The position numbers were made by a program, and so were the translations under genes. Shown here piece after piece: positions 35,640-48,264 of a stretch of DNA of 64,000 nucleotides; position 1 is the first letter of the stretch; every line of letters begins with the position of its first letter. The notes below the pieces were generated by a model. The model was given only the letters and a program-made list of their open reading frames with translations. It was not told where the DNA came from and searched no databases. Source of the DNA: Cheiracanthium punctorium (taxonomy: Eukaryota; Arthropoda; Arachnida; Araneae; Cheiracanthiidae); NCBI GenBank assembly GCA_038373885.1, contig JAWZYV010015832.1:35744-99743 (forward strand), given 5' to 3'.

Positions 35640-36590
35640 GGTAATTGATGAATATTTGAAAAAAATCTTTCCAAACAAAAACTGCCGGATTCATTTTTCC
35701 GTCTCATATAAACGATGAAGCATTGAATCAACGCAACGATGTTATTTTCATCAAATTCATTTTTACACAGGGTGTCCCAAAAACGCTTTAATTCTTTATG
35801 TATGTAAGTGGGGCATGTAAAAATAAGATCGGAAGGTTCCGTTAAAAAAAATCCTCTCGTTTACCTTCAAAAAGTTACATTTTTTAAATTTGTTTACGAC
35901 CTTGTAAGAAAAAACTACCTTTTGCGCATGAGAAATTAACGTTTACATTCTAATTCAAGTATAGCCCTTATTTAGCTTTGTTTAAAGATATTTGTGGGAT
36001 GTTTTATAATGAAAGACTGAAGTTTTGGTACTAACTCCATTAGCATATTGGAAACATTTTACTATCTGGGAATTCTTTTATTCGGAAGTTGTATACAAAT
36101 TTAAAAAGTGTAACTTAAAAAAATTAAAGATAAGAATTTGATCTTAACTTAGTTCCCCCCCCCCCTATTATATGACGAAATTAGGGGGAGTTTTGAATAT
36201 TTTTTTTCAATTTACATTTCCCTCTTATCTCTAATAGATAAAGAATTAATATGTGTTACCACCTTTTTTGTTAAACTTTCTATACAAGCATTCGAATTTC
36301 TTGTAAACACTATTACTGGAACTTGGATATAACGAACAATTTACTACAGTCCCTTACACTTGCTGTATATAAAGTACTTCTTCTTACAGTGAGCAGTCCT
36401 CAACAACCCCCGTCATCAAAGCGGTTCTGCTAAATCATCATCATTGTTCCAAAGCCTATTCCTCGCAACGTCGACAAAATTTTCAATTCCATATACCTCC
36501 CACTTGTTACTCTGCTCTGCTCGTTGACGAAGCAGACAAAAAATAATAATAATAAAAAAAAACCCACTCTTACATCCATAGGTTCATCCA
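35640..36590. other. Weak mariner-type foldback remnant in AT-rich DNA
   Basis: CAGGGTGTCCCAAAAACGC at 35768 looks like a mariner-type end. A 19 bp inverted pair with one mismatch lies inside (GTTACATTTTTTAAATTTG at 35874-35892, inverse at 36096-36114). The right end is not recognisable. Confidence 0.35.
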
Positions 36591-36870
36591 GCTAAACCGG
36601 TGTCATCTTAATGAGGAAATCGTGTGACGAAAAGCATACCGTGCCGGCGGCCGGAATGCTATAATATTTTCTCTTCCAGCGCAAGAATGTTCCTCAGCCA
36701 ATAAATAGAAGTAATCCTGCCTTATATGTGCTTCCACCCTCTACTTCTCTTTCGCACACATATGGCACGTGTTCCTCTCATATCCTCTACCCATGAGATT
36801 GGCATGAACATGTATGAAATGTGTGGGTCGAGACGTAGGTGAAATGTATGACTAGGAGGTTATGCACTCC
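36590..36870. promoter_or_regulatory. Low-copy island, candidate cis-regulatory DNA
   Basis: A CpG-containing block with GTGCCGGCGGCCGG, CCAATAAATAG, a CACGTG E-box inside GGCACGTGTT and a cluster of CATATG/CATGAG words. No reading frame. Function is inferred from texture only. Confidence 0.27.
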
Positions 36871-38865
36871 TCCTGTTCCATATTTCCTTTTATGTTTTTT
36901 TCGGCATTATCGTGGCGGACTTACGTAGGAAATAAGGAAGATCTTCGCAGGAGTAATCCAGATAGATAGACCTTAAGCGAATACAAATATGGATCTCTTA
37001 TTTCTCAAGATCTCTCCGGATATTTTGTGCATGGGCAGTTTCTGCGTTCTTACGTAGCAGATTTCTACGTTATTGTTTCTGTCATACTTGTAAAAGTAAT
37101 TTTCTTCTCGTTGACACAGTTCTTTTTCACTTTAATTAACTTTTAATACTTAAGAACTGTTTCTGAAATAGTTTGAGAACCATAGTTGGAAGAAAGTATA
37201 GAAAAATCCATTAATCTTATTAGAAACAAATGAGCATTAAATTTCCATTATTATTTTTTTTACTCTACGTTCCTTCATTTTCAGACTTTGAAGATAGCAG
37301 TTCCGCGAAATATTTTTTAATTCGAAAAGGGTGCTGCGACGAAAAAAGCTCGAGAACCGCTATTCTGTAAATCAGTGCCGAAAAATTTTGATATTTGTAC
37401 GAAAATGCCAGTAAAAAACTATTTCTGGGACCTGCTGAAGATTCGGATAGAAAATCAATGAATGTGCTACTGTCACTTTGTCACAGACACGATCATCTTT
37501 TTCATTAGAATCTCAAAGAAAAGTGAATTTAAAGGAATCAAACATTTATATTTACAATTCCAGCTTATACTATTGTCATGAAAAACTAAACTTTTACCAA
37601 AATTTAATAAATTCCAGTAAATGCACGAAAGAAATTAATGTATGTATACTAATTTTGATTTAGAACCACGTTCCGCAACTTAATTAAAATCAGCAGGTAG
37701 AATTAATTTCACGCAGCAATGTTCAGTCACACAATTTGTATTGCTGTAGTAGTAAATAATTAGAAAAGCGTCAATGAAGTTTTCTAAATTCACAAGAAAC
37801 GAATGGATTGGCTGGTGTCAGAAGTGGGATTTGTGTTACAGAAAACTCTGCTTAGTTTTCGGGGTAGTCACTTTGAAGTCCAGTGTATACGAAAAGTTCT
37901 AGAAAAACAGGTCAGTTGATAGGACGAAACACAAATGTTTTAAGTTCTAGAAATTCAACGAACAATCTTCAGTACACTATTCACAGAAATTAACAAGCAA
38001 TAATACGTTTTATAGCAGCCAGCTGATCACAGAAGCTTCCTCAAGTGCTGTATTGCACATACAATAAGTAATTCTATAATCTAAAAACTCAATAGAATTA
38101 TCGATTAGAACTCTTAACAGCTCCTCAACATACATCAATTAGGAATTCGCAAATATCTATCAAAAAACAGGCTTCTCAAAACAAGCGAGAATAGTGTAAT
38201 ACAACCAAGCAGAGCACTACATGGCTCTCAGTAGAAATAACATTTCTCTGCTATTGAAAACTGGCAATCTGACTCTAGTTTGAGGCAACCTGCTCTTTTA
38301 TGCTTTTCGCACATGTTTCGTGAACATTCTATTAATATCGATAACATTCCAATTTGATGACACTTCCTATTGGTCGCGTATAATGATTACGTAATACAAA
38401 TGTTTTTAGCCAATACTAATGCAGGGAAGCAAACATTACAGACCCGCATTAATAAAATTGCGCAAATTGTCGTTGAGCTTGGCGAATTTTTGGCGAAATA
38501 TCACCAAAGAAGCGCGAAAAATAAGTCTTAAAAACTGAATTTAGCTAGGCGATAACGCCAGTACTTTGCGAGTAACTGATAATTCCCATGTTAATCCGTC
38601 TTGAGGCTGCAAGCTCTCCAATATTTTTCCACGTGACAATTAAAATAAAATAATAAAAAGCATTCGTCAATGCAAATAGCCGTCATATCTTGTACAGTTG
38701 AACAGAAAACATACACAGGAAAGTTTAAATTAACTAAACGATGTAAATGGACACGACGTTGACTGGTCACCGTCAAGACCAATCAACATGCTAAAAATCT
38801 CCATCGCCAACGCACGTAGAGCATCCCAAACAAGGAGAGACTTGGTGTTGAGGTTAATTCAGGAT
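36870..38865. other. AT-rich DNA, nothing assignable
   Basis: No repeat boundaries or convincing frames. The frames at 37478-37663 and 38591-38782 look like chance. Confidence 0.5.
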
Positions 38866-38871
38866 ATAGTA

Positions 38872-40063
38872 CAGTGTGATCAATTTAAAAGAGTACCCGT
38901 TGGTTTTTCTTATTACCCTTAAATCGGACGTATGTGGCAACTATCCTAACACTGAAATATATTTGTTTGGACCTTGTTTAAGTGTGGGAAACAATTTCCA
39001 ACACTGTGGGACTGTTGCAACTTTATTTGTGATGTAAAACAGAAATAAAGACGCACAATCTTACCCATAGGCGCACCCACGGAGGGGGCTATGGGGGCTC
39101 AAGCCCCCCCTAAAGGTGGAAAGTTAGAAGTGAAAAGCATTAAAAATTGAAAATTGCCCCCAATTAATTAAATTTTTCTTTTTAAAAATTGTCTTCAAAT
39201 TATTTCTGAAGTGTTTTTTACAAAAAAGAAAAGAAAAAAAGTCAGTTTTTAAATAATTACGTACAGTTAGTGTACGAAGCACAGTTAAACTCGGTTTCAA
39301 GGATGCTGAAAAGATCAGACAATTATTTGAGTATAACGAGTGACATTGCCTGTGGGCATGTTGTTCTATGGGCAAGTCAAGTGGCACATAATATTTTGAC
39401 GTTATAAGAGAGTTATAAATATAATCGAGGTCACTATAACCGAGGTCAGCAGAATTTGTTGTCCAGCCCCCCCTAAACTAAAATCCTGGGTGCGCCACTG
39501 ATCTTACCTAATCCTTTTATAATTTTATTTTTTAAAAACATAATTCAATTCAATTTTTTTTAACATTATCTTTCCTTACAGCAAATGCTGAAAATGTTTG
39601 CCACCATTCTGAATGCAAACATGAAAACAATTTGAGTTTTCCAGAGAGAAATCATGCAAATATCGATGAATTAAAACAAACCACAATTGTAGAAGTCTCG
39701 TCAATAACACTGTTGAGAAGAGAGAGAGAAAAAAAAACCCTGATTCGACGTGTTCACGTTTGCATTCAGAATGATGACGAAAATTTTCAATATTTGCTGT
39801 GAGGAATGATAAGGTAAAAAACTTGAACTAAATCATGTTTTTAAAAAACAAAACTATCACTGGATAAAGTTACGTTGTACGCCTCCATTTCTGTTTTATC
39901 TCGCAAATAAAGTTGTAAAATTCCAACAGTGTTGGAAAGGGTCTCCCATACTTAAAGAAGGTTCAAACAATTGTATTTAAATGTTAGACTAGTTGCCACA
40001 TCCGTCAGATTGAAGGTTAATAAAAGAAAACCCATCGGGTACTCTTTTAGATTGATTACCCTG
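38872..40063. mobile_element. Mariner-type palindromic (foldback) element, interrupted
   Basis: TA flanks (38870-38871, 40064-40065) enclose CAGTGTGATCAATTTAAAAG and its inverse ending GATTGATTACCCTG. The inverted match continues through GAGTACCCGTTGG, TGTGGCAAC, CAACACTG, ATTTCTGTTTTA and TTTAAAAACAT. It reaches ACAGCAAAT-CTGAAAAT and CATTCTGAATGCAAAC, leaving only ~120 bp of loop near 39640-39760. Removing the hAT insertion at 39066-39500 leaves about 750 bp. No protein is encoded. Confidence 0.88.
39066..39500. mobile_element. hAT-type MITE, 435 bp, nested in the foldback
   Basis: The ends CATAGGCGCACCCACGG and CTGGGTGCGCCACTG are inverted repeats with a perfect 8 bp duplication ATCTTACC (39058-39065, 39501-39508). 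Like the element at 3793, it has a C/G-rich block (CTCAAGCCCCCCCTAAA) near each end, so the two are relatives. The 87-codon minus frame inside is not a gene. Confidence 0.9.
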
Positions 40064-40689
40064 TATATGGTCTAATACAGTTATTATTACTTTAATTTTG
40101 AAGATTCTTCCTCCAATGAATAAATGCAGAGGATAGTGCTGTTACATTATTTTTATATTCATACGATACGACGCGACGTGATACATAATGACCACTTACT
40201 TTTGGAAGAGACCTTTCTAAAAATTTGATAACGTTGACATCAAGTAGAAAATTCTTTGCAAATATTTTCATCACTATTCAGTTTTCAGTTACTATTCATA
40301 TTTGAATACAAAAATAAATTATCAGAGTGAAAAGTTTAAATACTTGAAAATGATCCTTGAAGGATATAATTCATCATAGAATGATAACCTCTACTTTTAT
40401 ACAATGATAAATATTTATATTCATCGTCTACAAATCTTTTCTAATTACCTTATCCTGCTAATGAGTTCAATAGAGATAAGTAACAGCACTAAAGTATCAA
40501 CATCATTCTTCACTCAATTTGTTTAATTGAAGTACTACAAATCAGAATTCTAGTTAGACTTCTGCCAGTTTGCGTAATTATCAAAATAAAACTTAATATC
40601 TTTCAAATAATACATTTTTGAATAATACTAATTCAACTCATACATTTCCACTACCGATACGTATTCGCTGAAAAAAAAAAGTCATTATT

Positions 40690-41290
40690 ACCTGTTCCCG
40701 TATTCCTAACCAAAAGCTTTCTATAACGCATGCATTTACCCCCATTAAGTTCACCAAACAGCGCCTCTCGAACGGCACAGAAGAGTGCTTTATGACCGCT
40801 ATTAAGGCCCTAACGATGTGGACAAGAGTTCTCCCCAGTTGCATATTTTCGGGAAAACGCTCAAAAATTGCCCTAATCAATCTCCAAAATGAAAGGTAGT
40901 TTGGCCATAAAAGGGGCGGACAATTACCATCTCATATCTGGGATTTCCATTCTTGTCAATTATCCCCGGTGATTGGTTGGATCGGTGGTGCAACTCATTT
41001 TTTTTTTACTTCTTCTTCTTCTTTTTGTTTTGGCCCTAATCAGCCAGAGTGGCAGACACGCCTCGAATATGAATCGGTCAAATAAGGGCCCCGAAAGTTT
41101 GGCCTGTCGCTTACTCTCTCCAGACGCAGATCATCACCAAGAACGAATGGACGACTGTGTATCGATGAAGATACGGTTGATCGGAGGAAATAAAGCAAAA
41201 GGAGCACTTTGCCTGATGAAGCCCAGGGGGGTAAAGTAACTTCGAATATCAGGGAAATGGATTTTTCTTTTGTCTTGTATTAATTGATAG
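40690..41290. promoter_or_regulatory. Low-copy, GC-raised block
   Basis: A ~600 bp stretch of balanced composition. Two opposite frames (80 codons minus at 40638-40880; 88 codons plus at 40973-41239) cross it. The plus frame begins with a leucine-rich stretch that mimics a signal peptide but arises from a T-rich tract, and the rest has no domain. Regulatory DNA or an unrecognised exon are both possible. Confidence 0.2.
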
Positions 41291-41404
41291 AGGGAGGGTG
41301 CATCAGTCTTCTTGTAGCATGCCCTGTTCTGCTACTGATTACTTCGTATGAAGACCGGGAGTCTTATCAATGTTTTTGTCTATTATGAAAGTAACTCGGA
41401 CAAA

Positions 41405-41924
41405 TTAACCCTTTAACGCGCAGTGTTCCCGCTCTGGGAACACCCAACTCTGACGTTTTGACTGTTGCCAGTCACGAAGAATAGATTGGATTTCTATAAA
41501 AATAGTTGCGGGTGAAAGAGCTCCACGAGAATCCTTTACTTTTTAGCACGTCATTTCCCGTAAAAAAATTGCCACGATTATTTTTAACAGCACTGACATC
41601 TGCTGAAAAATGGAAGAATGCGAGAACAGCTGGACAGATTGCCCAATGCTGAAAAAAGGCCAGCCGTCGCCATCGCTCGACTTAACTACCAGCAAGATGG
41701 TGGACGACCGAAACGTTCAGCGCGTGCCACAGATCGAGAGACCCTTTTTTTGACGCAGCTGGCTGTGACCGGCACAGCCAGCTGTCCTCTAAAAAGGGGT
41801 CTCTCGATCTGTGGCACGCGATGAACGTTTCGATCGTCAGCCATCTTGCTGGTAGTTAAGTCGAGCGATGGCAACGGCTGCCCTTTTTTCAGCATTGGGA
41901 AAGGGTTGCGCCTCAAAGGGTTAA
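41405..41924 (-). mobile_element. Palindromic piggyBac-type MITE, copy 4
   Basis: This is the most complete reverse copy, with TTAA on both sides (41405-41408, 41921-41924) and CCCTTT / AAAGGG ends. The GTTCCCGCTCTGGGAAC palindrome lies at the left and both arms are full length. Both arms carry a matching change giving GATCGAGAG / CTCTCGATC where most copies have GATCTAGAG. Confidence 0.94.
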
Positions 41925-41999
41925 GCCATGACACGTTAAACATAATTTGCTCCCAACTATTAAAAGGAAGAAAAAGCAAAAACTCTAACTCATTAATCA

Positions 42000-42640
42000 A
42001 GGAAAATATACAATGAAGATTCTGAAAATAATTAATTAAAAATCAGAAAAGAATTTATCAGGCTAAAAACAAGATTTTCTTTCAATTAGTCGAACCTTTT
42101 GCTGATGGTAGAACTCTGACACAAGTAGCCCATTCCTCTGAAAGCTAAACTACCAAGAGAGTATTTTTCTTTTATGTTCTAAAATTCTGCGCGAATTTGA
42201 AAACGCCTAAGGCTAGTTTGAATTGATTATTAACTGACAACGTTATTGAATTTCAATTAATCCTTTTATTTTGCAGTTATGTGATGCCGATGCGTTGACA
42301 AAAAGAACGCCATGGTAAACTTGTACTTCCAGCAATACACATACGGCAAAACAATTTTCTTTATTTACATAGATTAGCCATCTGATGTAAAACACACGTA
42401 CATGTCGATAGCATATCTTACATACTAAATTACAAATATCAAAACATTCTTAACCGTATATTCCCGAAGCAACCACAGTAGTATTTACTTTATCCATTTA
42501 TACAGTTATAGTGAAAGAATATTTATTTCAAAACATTCTAATAAACTAATTTAAGACATCCGTTTCTCGCGTATTTCTCTTATTCCGAAATTCTATAAGA
42601 GAGCATATATTTTAATGAATATCAGGCAAAGCACACCTTC
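42000..42640. other. AT-rich DNA, nothing assignable
   Basis: No frames above 60 codons other than repeat read-through, and no repeats recognised. Confidence 0.5.
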
Positions 42641-42910
42641 GAAATAGGGTGATGTGAAATCGAATTTGTTTTCAAAGGATTTCAGTTTTCGCCGAAAGAA
42701 ATATGAAGGAACAAGCCGAATTTACCTTGTTTAAAATGCAAACATCTCCCATTAGAGCTCCCTTATTTTATTACCTTTATTTATATTCTCGCAGGATCTC
42801 GGGAGACTAAGTTAAGGCATCGGGGAATCGTAAAATATTCGGAAATGATTCTAAATGACGAACTGAAGGAACGTGGCACCATATTTGGTCTTTTAAGAGT
42901 GATTCATAGC
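42640..42910. promoter_or_regulatory. Low-copy island, candidate cis-regulatory DNA
   Basis: Mixed composition with a TCAAAGG (Tcf/Lef-like) site, CATCTCCCATTAG and ATTCTCGCAGGATCTCGGGA. No reading frame. Function is inferred from texture only. Confidence 0.22.
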
Positions 42911-43129
42911 AATACATTTGTTGAACATTTATTTATTATCTTATTCCACTGAAAAATACGAGTATGAAAAAAAACCCACTAAACATAGTGTATGCAATGG
43001 ATAGATAAAAAAAAAAAAAAATGAGGAAATGTCATTAGCTATTCTTTATAAATTTAGGCTTAGAATATAGCATGTTTTTATTGAATGTATAATGTTAAAT
43101 TGTCAAGCAGGCAATGGTATTGTGTTTTT

Positions 43130-43520
43130 AAGGCAAAGCTACATGAGGGCTATCGTCTTAGGGGGGGGTTACCTTGGGCAGAGAACATTCTAAGGGTTTT
43201 AAACTCGCATTCGTGTTATATCACTTAAAACTCCAGACCGTTAGATCGACAACCGCGCGGTAGGCCAGAACCCTGGTTCTTCACCTTTCAGCCATGGGAG
43301 CCCATACGTATGGGCACTGAGGAGCCATGACCCCCTCCTTTCCTAGCCCTAGAAAAATGGGATATTACCGTCATCATTCACATACAATCTTTCTGGGACA
43401 GGATTCCTGATTTGTACTTCCCCACCTACAAAAGGTGATATCGGCGCCCATGACTTCAGCCATTTACCATATTTAGTACCTTAGCTACTCGGCTTAGTGG
43501 CGTCTTTCTGCCAAACATGA
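43130..43520. other. GC-raised stretch, possibly an unclassified repeat
   Basis: This block has a poly-G tract, an inverted pair CATACGTATG within GAGCCCATACGTATGGGC, and CCAGAACCCTGGTTCTTCAC. It lacks a frame. It may be a repeat, but no second copy is present in the window. Confidence 0.25.
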
Positions 43521-43847
43521 AACCATAAAAAGCAATTTAAGTAGCGTATACTTCTTACATTTACTGAAGTGAGATCGGGAAATGATATTTTTTTTTCTAA
43601 AATCTAAATGAATCAATAAAAATGTTGAGTGAAATTAATATAATTTTGAAGAACGAAGTGAGAAAGATGTTTGTTAAAGATGGAGCTAGTAGACCATCGG
43701 GAGAAGTGGGTCACTTACCTTAAATTTCACCAATTCCTTCATTATAGATGATCTGCAACACTGTTTACACATATAAGTACATCTTTTTTATAACACTTGA
43801 AAAGCATTATGACATTGCTTTAACTTATATTTTGTACAGATTATAAA

Positions 43848-44129
43848 GCCCAGTTGTGTAATGGTTAGCGCACCGCGCTGCCGTCCCACAGGTCCGGGGT
43901 TCGAATCCCGGGCTGGGCAAGATCAACTCAGCCTTTCATCCCTTGAGTGGGTCGATAAAATGAGGACCAAGCTTACTTGGGGTCAAACACTGGGGGCTTC
44001 GCGTCAGGCTGACCACCTGGCCGAGTCATATGCATCCGCACCCCAGAGCCTATGGTCGCGAAGGCGCGGATGGGCAGCGTAGGCTTGGCCCCGCAGAGGG
44101 GCTGTTGCACCAATGTTTGACTTGACTTG
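43848..44129 (+). mobile_element. tRNA-derived SINE, 282 bp, with 12 bp target duplication
   Basis: A perfect duplication ACAGATTATAAA flanks it (43836-43847, 44130-44141). The 72 nt head folds like a tRNA: acceptor halves GCCCAGT / GCTGGGC, a box-A-like segment GTAATGGTTAGCGCAC, and box B GGTTCGAATCC at 43898-43908. One T-stem mismatch argues against a working tRNA. A ~200 bp body and a TTGACTTGACTTGAC tail follow. The 73-codon frame through it is not a gene. Confidence 0.92.
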
Positions 44130-44149
44130 ACAGATTATAAACTGTTTTT

Positions 44150-46855
44150 AGCAAAAATTAGTTTACTTTTAACTTAGATCCTATTAAAATATTTTTTCTC
44201 CTGAAAATTAAATGTGGTACATAAAGCAAGTGGAAGTTTTATTTTGCATAGAGAGAGGATATTTCTTGTTTAAAAAAAAAATCCTGGTATTTGTAATTAA
44301 TTTCTAAAACTGGGACGCCCACTGTCCCAGAATTGAGGAAAGTAGGACACCAATATGGTGGGGTAAGTTTGACTACGTATGGCCCCTTCAACCCCACTAA
44401 TTTTGTTTCTAATCATGGCCCAAAACAAAGTCCTCTTATACTGTGCCTATACACTAATTTAGAAAATACTATATTAAAACGAAGCGAATCAATACTGTCA
44501 AACAGGCATCATAAGCTTTCCAATGATATTTCAGGATACAATGTATTTTAAATTCTGTTTTAATACTGATAGCATATCTTGTGAAAATTTAATAAAAAAT
44601 AAGTAAATAAACTTTGATTTTACATAGTCCTGCTGAACTTTCATAGCAGGGCTATCTATCATTCGAAAGCATTTCATTGAATGTTAATTATTTGTGTTTT
44701 AGTGAGTTCTTTGCATAGTTCATATTTCTATGTTTCTTTTAACCTCGGAATGACAGTCGATTTTCTTTATTATTTTAATTGCAAAGATGCTTAATTCATA
44801 GCCATATTAGCTTATGTCGTTTTTTATGAAATTCATACCTGATTATTTTCGTCACATACATTAAAGAAATACAACAGGAAAACTAATACTATCCTTGACA
44901 ACTCGACGGGAAATTGTTTGAAATCAGCTGTACATTGTACAGAAGGTGGATAAATTTCCATGTACAAAGCATTAGTCATTTATCGCGTATATCGAGAAAC
45001 GTTTAAGAGAAGGTACAAGATTGACAATGATGAGAAAGTATCAATGATTCCAACGTCAATGCTTGCGGATGAAAATGAAAAAAAAAATAATTTCAGTCGT
45101 TAAAACAATGCAATAAAAAGATATGAGAATGATTACTTTTAAGTTTACTCAACAGTCAAATCTAAAACAGAAATACAATAAAATCAAGGAAAGGCATGTT
45201 ATGATAAGTTGCTATTTTTTTGAAGAAAAATCCCCGATGTTTCTAAGTTCAGAGAAGCAACTGCTGTGAGATTGTGTTAAAAAATAGTCTTACCCTTTTT
45301 TCAGATGGTGCGGTACTACGTTAAATTCAAACTATGCTATTTTGCTGTTTCACTTGTCCCATGTTGTCCTATACGAAAACCAAAAGTAGAAATACTTATT
45401 TTAAATATAAATAAATTGAACAAAAAGAAAAAAATTGTATGTGAAAATAAATTCTATGTGCTTCGCATCACAGAACGACCTCTAATAATGAACACTCCAA
45501 CTTTCTTTCTGCAACTTTGCATTACGGTATAAAGTACTTTAAATTTTAAGCAGCACATGCATTTCACTTAATTAATCTTTTTTTTTTCGTCTAAGACATA
45601 AAGTTTCTCACATTTTGCTTCGCTAATACTAAGTCATTTAAAAAAATATATTATTATTCATCACTTGAAATTATCTTTAAGTGGGTTTAAGTTGAATATC
45701 TTTTATTATCCATACTCCCTTCCTCTGTGACAGATATTAATAATATATTATATACATACATCAACTCAAATGTTGCAAGCATTGCAGTCAAAAATTCTTG
45801 CTTCATTTGAAAATTTTTTGATAGCGCACATTTTTCTACAAAGCAAATTTTGGGATTTATATTTTGTTGGCTCTTACAAAAACACGAAAAACAAAAAAGG
45901 AGAAATTTAATTTATTTTCCGGTTTTAAAGTAAAACTTGGCTTAACGCTTCGATAAATAATTTTCAATTTTCGATCTCATTTTCTCCGTTCCAAGGCGCT
46001 TTCTCCCACATAATTTATATTCAGTTTGATAACATGTTTTTACATCCATGCGGGCGCAATGCTTTTCGGCATGTTTTCTATTAAAATGAAAGTAATTATT
46101 TTAGGATTTATAAAACAGTTTCCTTTTCCTTTCTTTTAATTTCAACGGAAAATGCAAATTTCCATTTTTACTTGGAAATAAAAATGTGTTTTTTTTTTTT
46201 TTCGAATCATTAAAAATATTTTGAAGTTCTGTAATTATTAAGCTGCTCTTCTCTGTTTTCAGGAAAATACTGCTGTTAAATTAGGCATATATTTTTTATT
46301 CATGTTAGATTGGAATGATAGAAAATTGGAGCTACGCTGTTTATTTTTAATTAACAAATATACATAGAGTCTTAACTTGTTGAAGATTTTCATTATCTGT
46401 ATAAATTACAGTTTCAAATTATTGCAAGATACACAGTGTTTAATACAACTTAAAAAATGGGAATCTGCTCAAATTATAGTTCGATACTCATATATTTCAC
46501 CAAATTTTCTGTGATTGTGCTAAACGTCTGATACCCAATAATTCAGAAGTAGAAATAACATTGATGTATTTTGGAAAAGGGTTATTTTCAATAAACCTTA
46601 AATAAAGATTCTGTCCAAAAGATGAAGAAGTTATTCAAAAAAATTCAATTGAAAGTATTTTAAATTAATTTTTTATCTATATTTATTCATTAAAAATTTA
46701 TATACTGAAGATTTCTGAGATTTTACACAGACAATTGAGTAATCAAAAATACACACAAATATACCCAGTTATTTAAATCTTATCAATCTTTTTGTCGTGT
46801 GGTAATGTTTAAAACACACATGGAAATGCTAATTGTTAAAAACATTTAAGCGTAT
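44150..46855. other. AT-rich DNA, nothing assignable
   Basis: The frames at 44333-44551 and 45305-45532 have no recognisable domain. No repeat boundaries were found. Confidence 0.5.
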
Positions 46856-46859
46856 CTTA

Positions 46860-47109
46860 TTAGGTTGGTGCTAAATTATCAAATGTTTCCCCTTTTCCAC
46901 ATTTGGCGGAGCAATCCCAGTTTTAGATGCAGGGAATGCTTTGCCCGTTTTAAATCTGGCGACACTACCTTGAAAGATAAGCCAGGAAGAGGTCGATCAT
47001 CCGATTTTGACGACCAGGCGCTTTTGGCAGCCTGGAATGGGACGATAGCTGGAATTGTTTCCCCAAATGAGGAAAGGAGAAAACGTCTGATAATAATGCT
47101 CCAACCTAA
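46860..47109 (+). mobile_element. Mariner element, internally deleted, 250 bp
   Basis: The left end TTAGGTTGGTGCTAAATTAT and right end ATAATGCTCCAACCTAA are inverted repeats flanked by TA (46858-46859, 47110-47111). The left end resembles the TTAGGTTGGTGCAAAAG terminus of the mariner group that includes human Hsmar1/MADE1. Only a transposase fragment remains between the ends. Confidence 0.88.
46919..47035 (+). pseudogene. Mariner transposase fragment
   Basis: About 39 codons, in frame with an upstream ATG that is fortuitous, read FARFKSGDTTLKDKPGRGRS followed by SDFDDQALLAA. This matches the mariner segment W-F-x-K-F-K/R-S-G-D-x-x-L-x-D-x-P-R/G-x-G-R-P-S/x between the two helix-turn-helix domains, just before the second one. 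In intact mariners (~345 residues) it would help bind the inverted repeat, while catalysis depends on a later DD34D triad that is absent here. It begins almost directly after the left terminal repeat and ends before unrelated sequence leading to the right repeat. Both the N-terminus and the catalytic domain were therefore lost by deletion. Non-functional. Confidence 0.75.
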
Positions 47110-47114
47110 TAAAT

Positions 47115-48260
47115 TTAACTTTCCGGCGCAATTTCATTCTATCCAATTTAAATATTTGTCAAAACCATGATGATGAAAGAATGTTATTTTTATAATTTGA
47201 AATTATTATTTTTTAAATACTGAGTACTTTTTAAAAATATTTACAAATTTATGGTTGCTATATCTGATATTTAAACTTAGTAGTTACGGATTTTCGTAAG
47301 TCTGTTCTATCGTAATAATAATTTTTGAAACAATATATAGGCCATTATGATTTGTTTTCAACCTGTTTTTTAATTTGAACTGAAGGGATAAAATTAATGC
47401 AAAGTTACAAACTGCAGATTTCTGGAACAGCAGAGATATCCCCACCCCCATTTTCTAGCTAATATTAGCGAATTTATGCTCCCATTTGTGTTTCTTTTTA
47501 CTCAATCTAAATTCCAAAACTCGTTCATTTTATCACTTTCAAACGGTGGATTTTCAGTGCACGGGCAAAGCAAATAAACAAAACAAAACCAAAACCAAAT
47601 AAAAAAGTGGTTAAAAGAAAAAGAAAAATAACAAGAAAGACAAATCCTAATCTACGCATCGATTATAAAAAACACTTTTCGTAACAACAGTATTTTAGCG
47701 CCTAATTTAGCGATGCATTATACTTAAATCTGTTTGGATTTTAGATATAATTGTAAAACAAAAAGTTCTACATCAATGTTAATGTAATTTTGCGAGGCCC
47801 CGTAAAAGAACTTTCTGAATTATTTCAGCATTTCAACTGAAGAGTAAACTGTTAGAAATCTTTATTACGTTCATAAATTGATTGAATTGTGCTTAATGTC
47901 TCTAACTGCCATAGACCGCATTGCATTGAATTATTTTAAATACTCCTGTACAAGAATAATAAATTCTACAGACACTGTTTTCGCTGGAGTGCATTATATT
48001 GTGATCCTTAATAACATAGATGGATTTTGGTTTAATTGAAATAGCCTAATATCTCTAAAATACGTTTTAAAGAATAACTGCCCATAAAGCATAAGGTAAT
48101 GTAATTCTTTTGGATACCCCTGTTCAAGAACTATGAATGCTATACACACCCTTTTATATAGGGTACATAGTGTTGTACATAAAAATAACACACATAAATT
48201 TTGTTGTAATCGATGCATATTTACGTTAGTTAGCTCACGGATGGGCGGACAGACAAACTA
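47115..48260. other. AT-rich DNA, nothing assignable
   Basis: The minus frame at 47994-48218 shows no recognisable features. Confidence 0.5.
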
Positions 48261-48264
48261 TCAA

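Noticed and set aside
40973..41239. 88-codon frame with signal-peptide-like start
   Set aside because: The hydrophobic start comes from a T/C-rich low-complexity tract. The remainder has no domain or cysteine pattern.
43848..43919. Functional tRNA gene
   Set aside because: The tRNA-like head has a T-stem mismatch, continues into a SINE body with a TTGAC tail, and has a target-site duplication.
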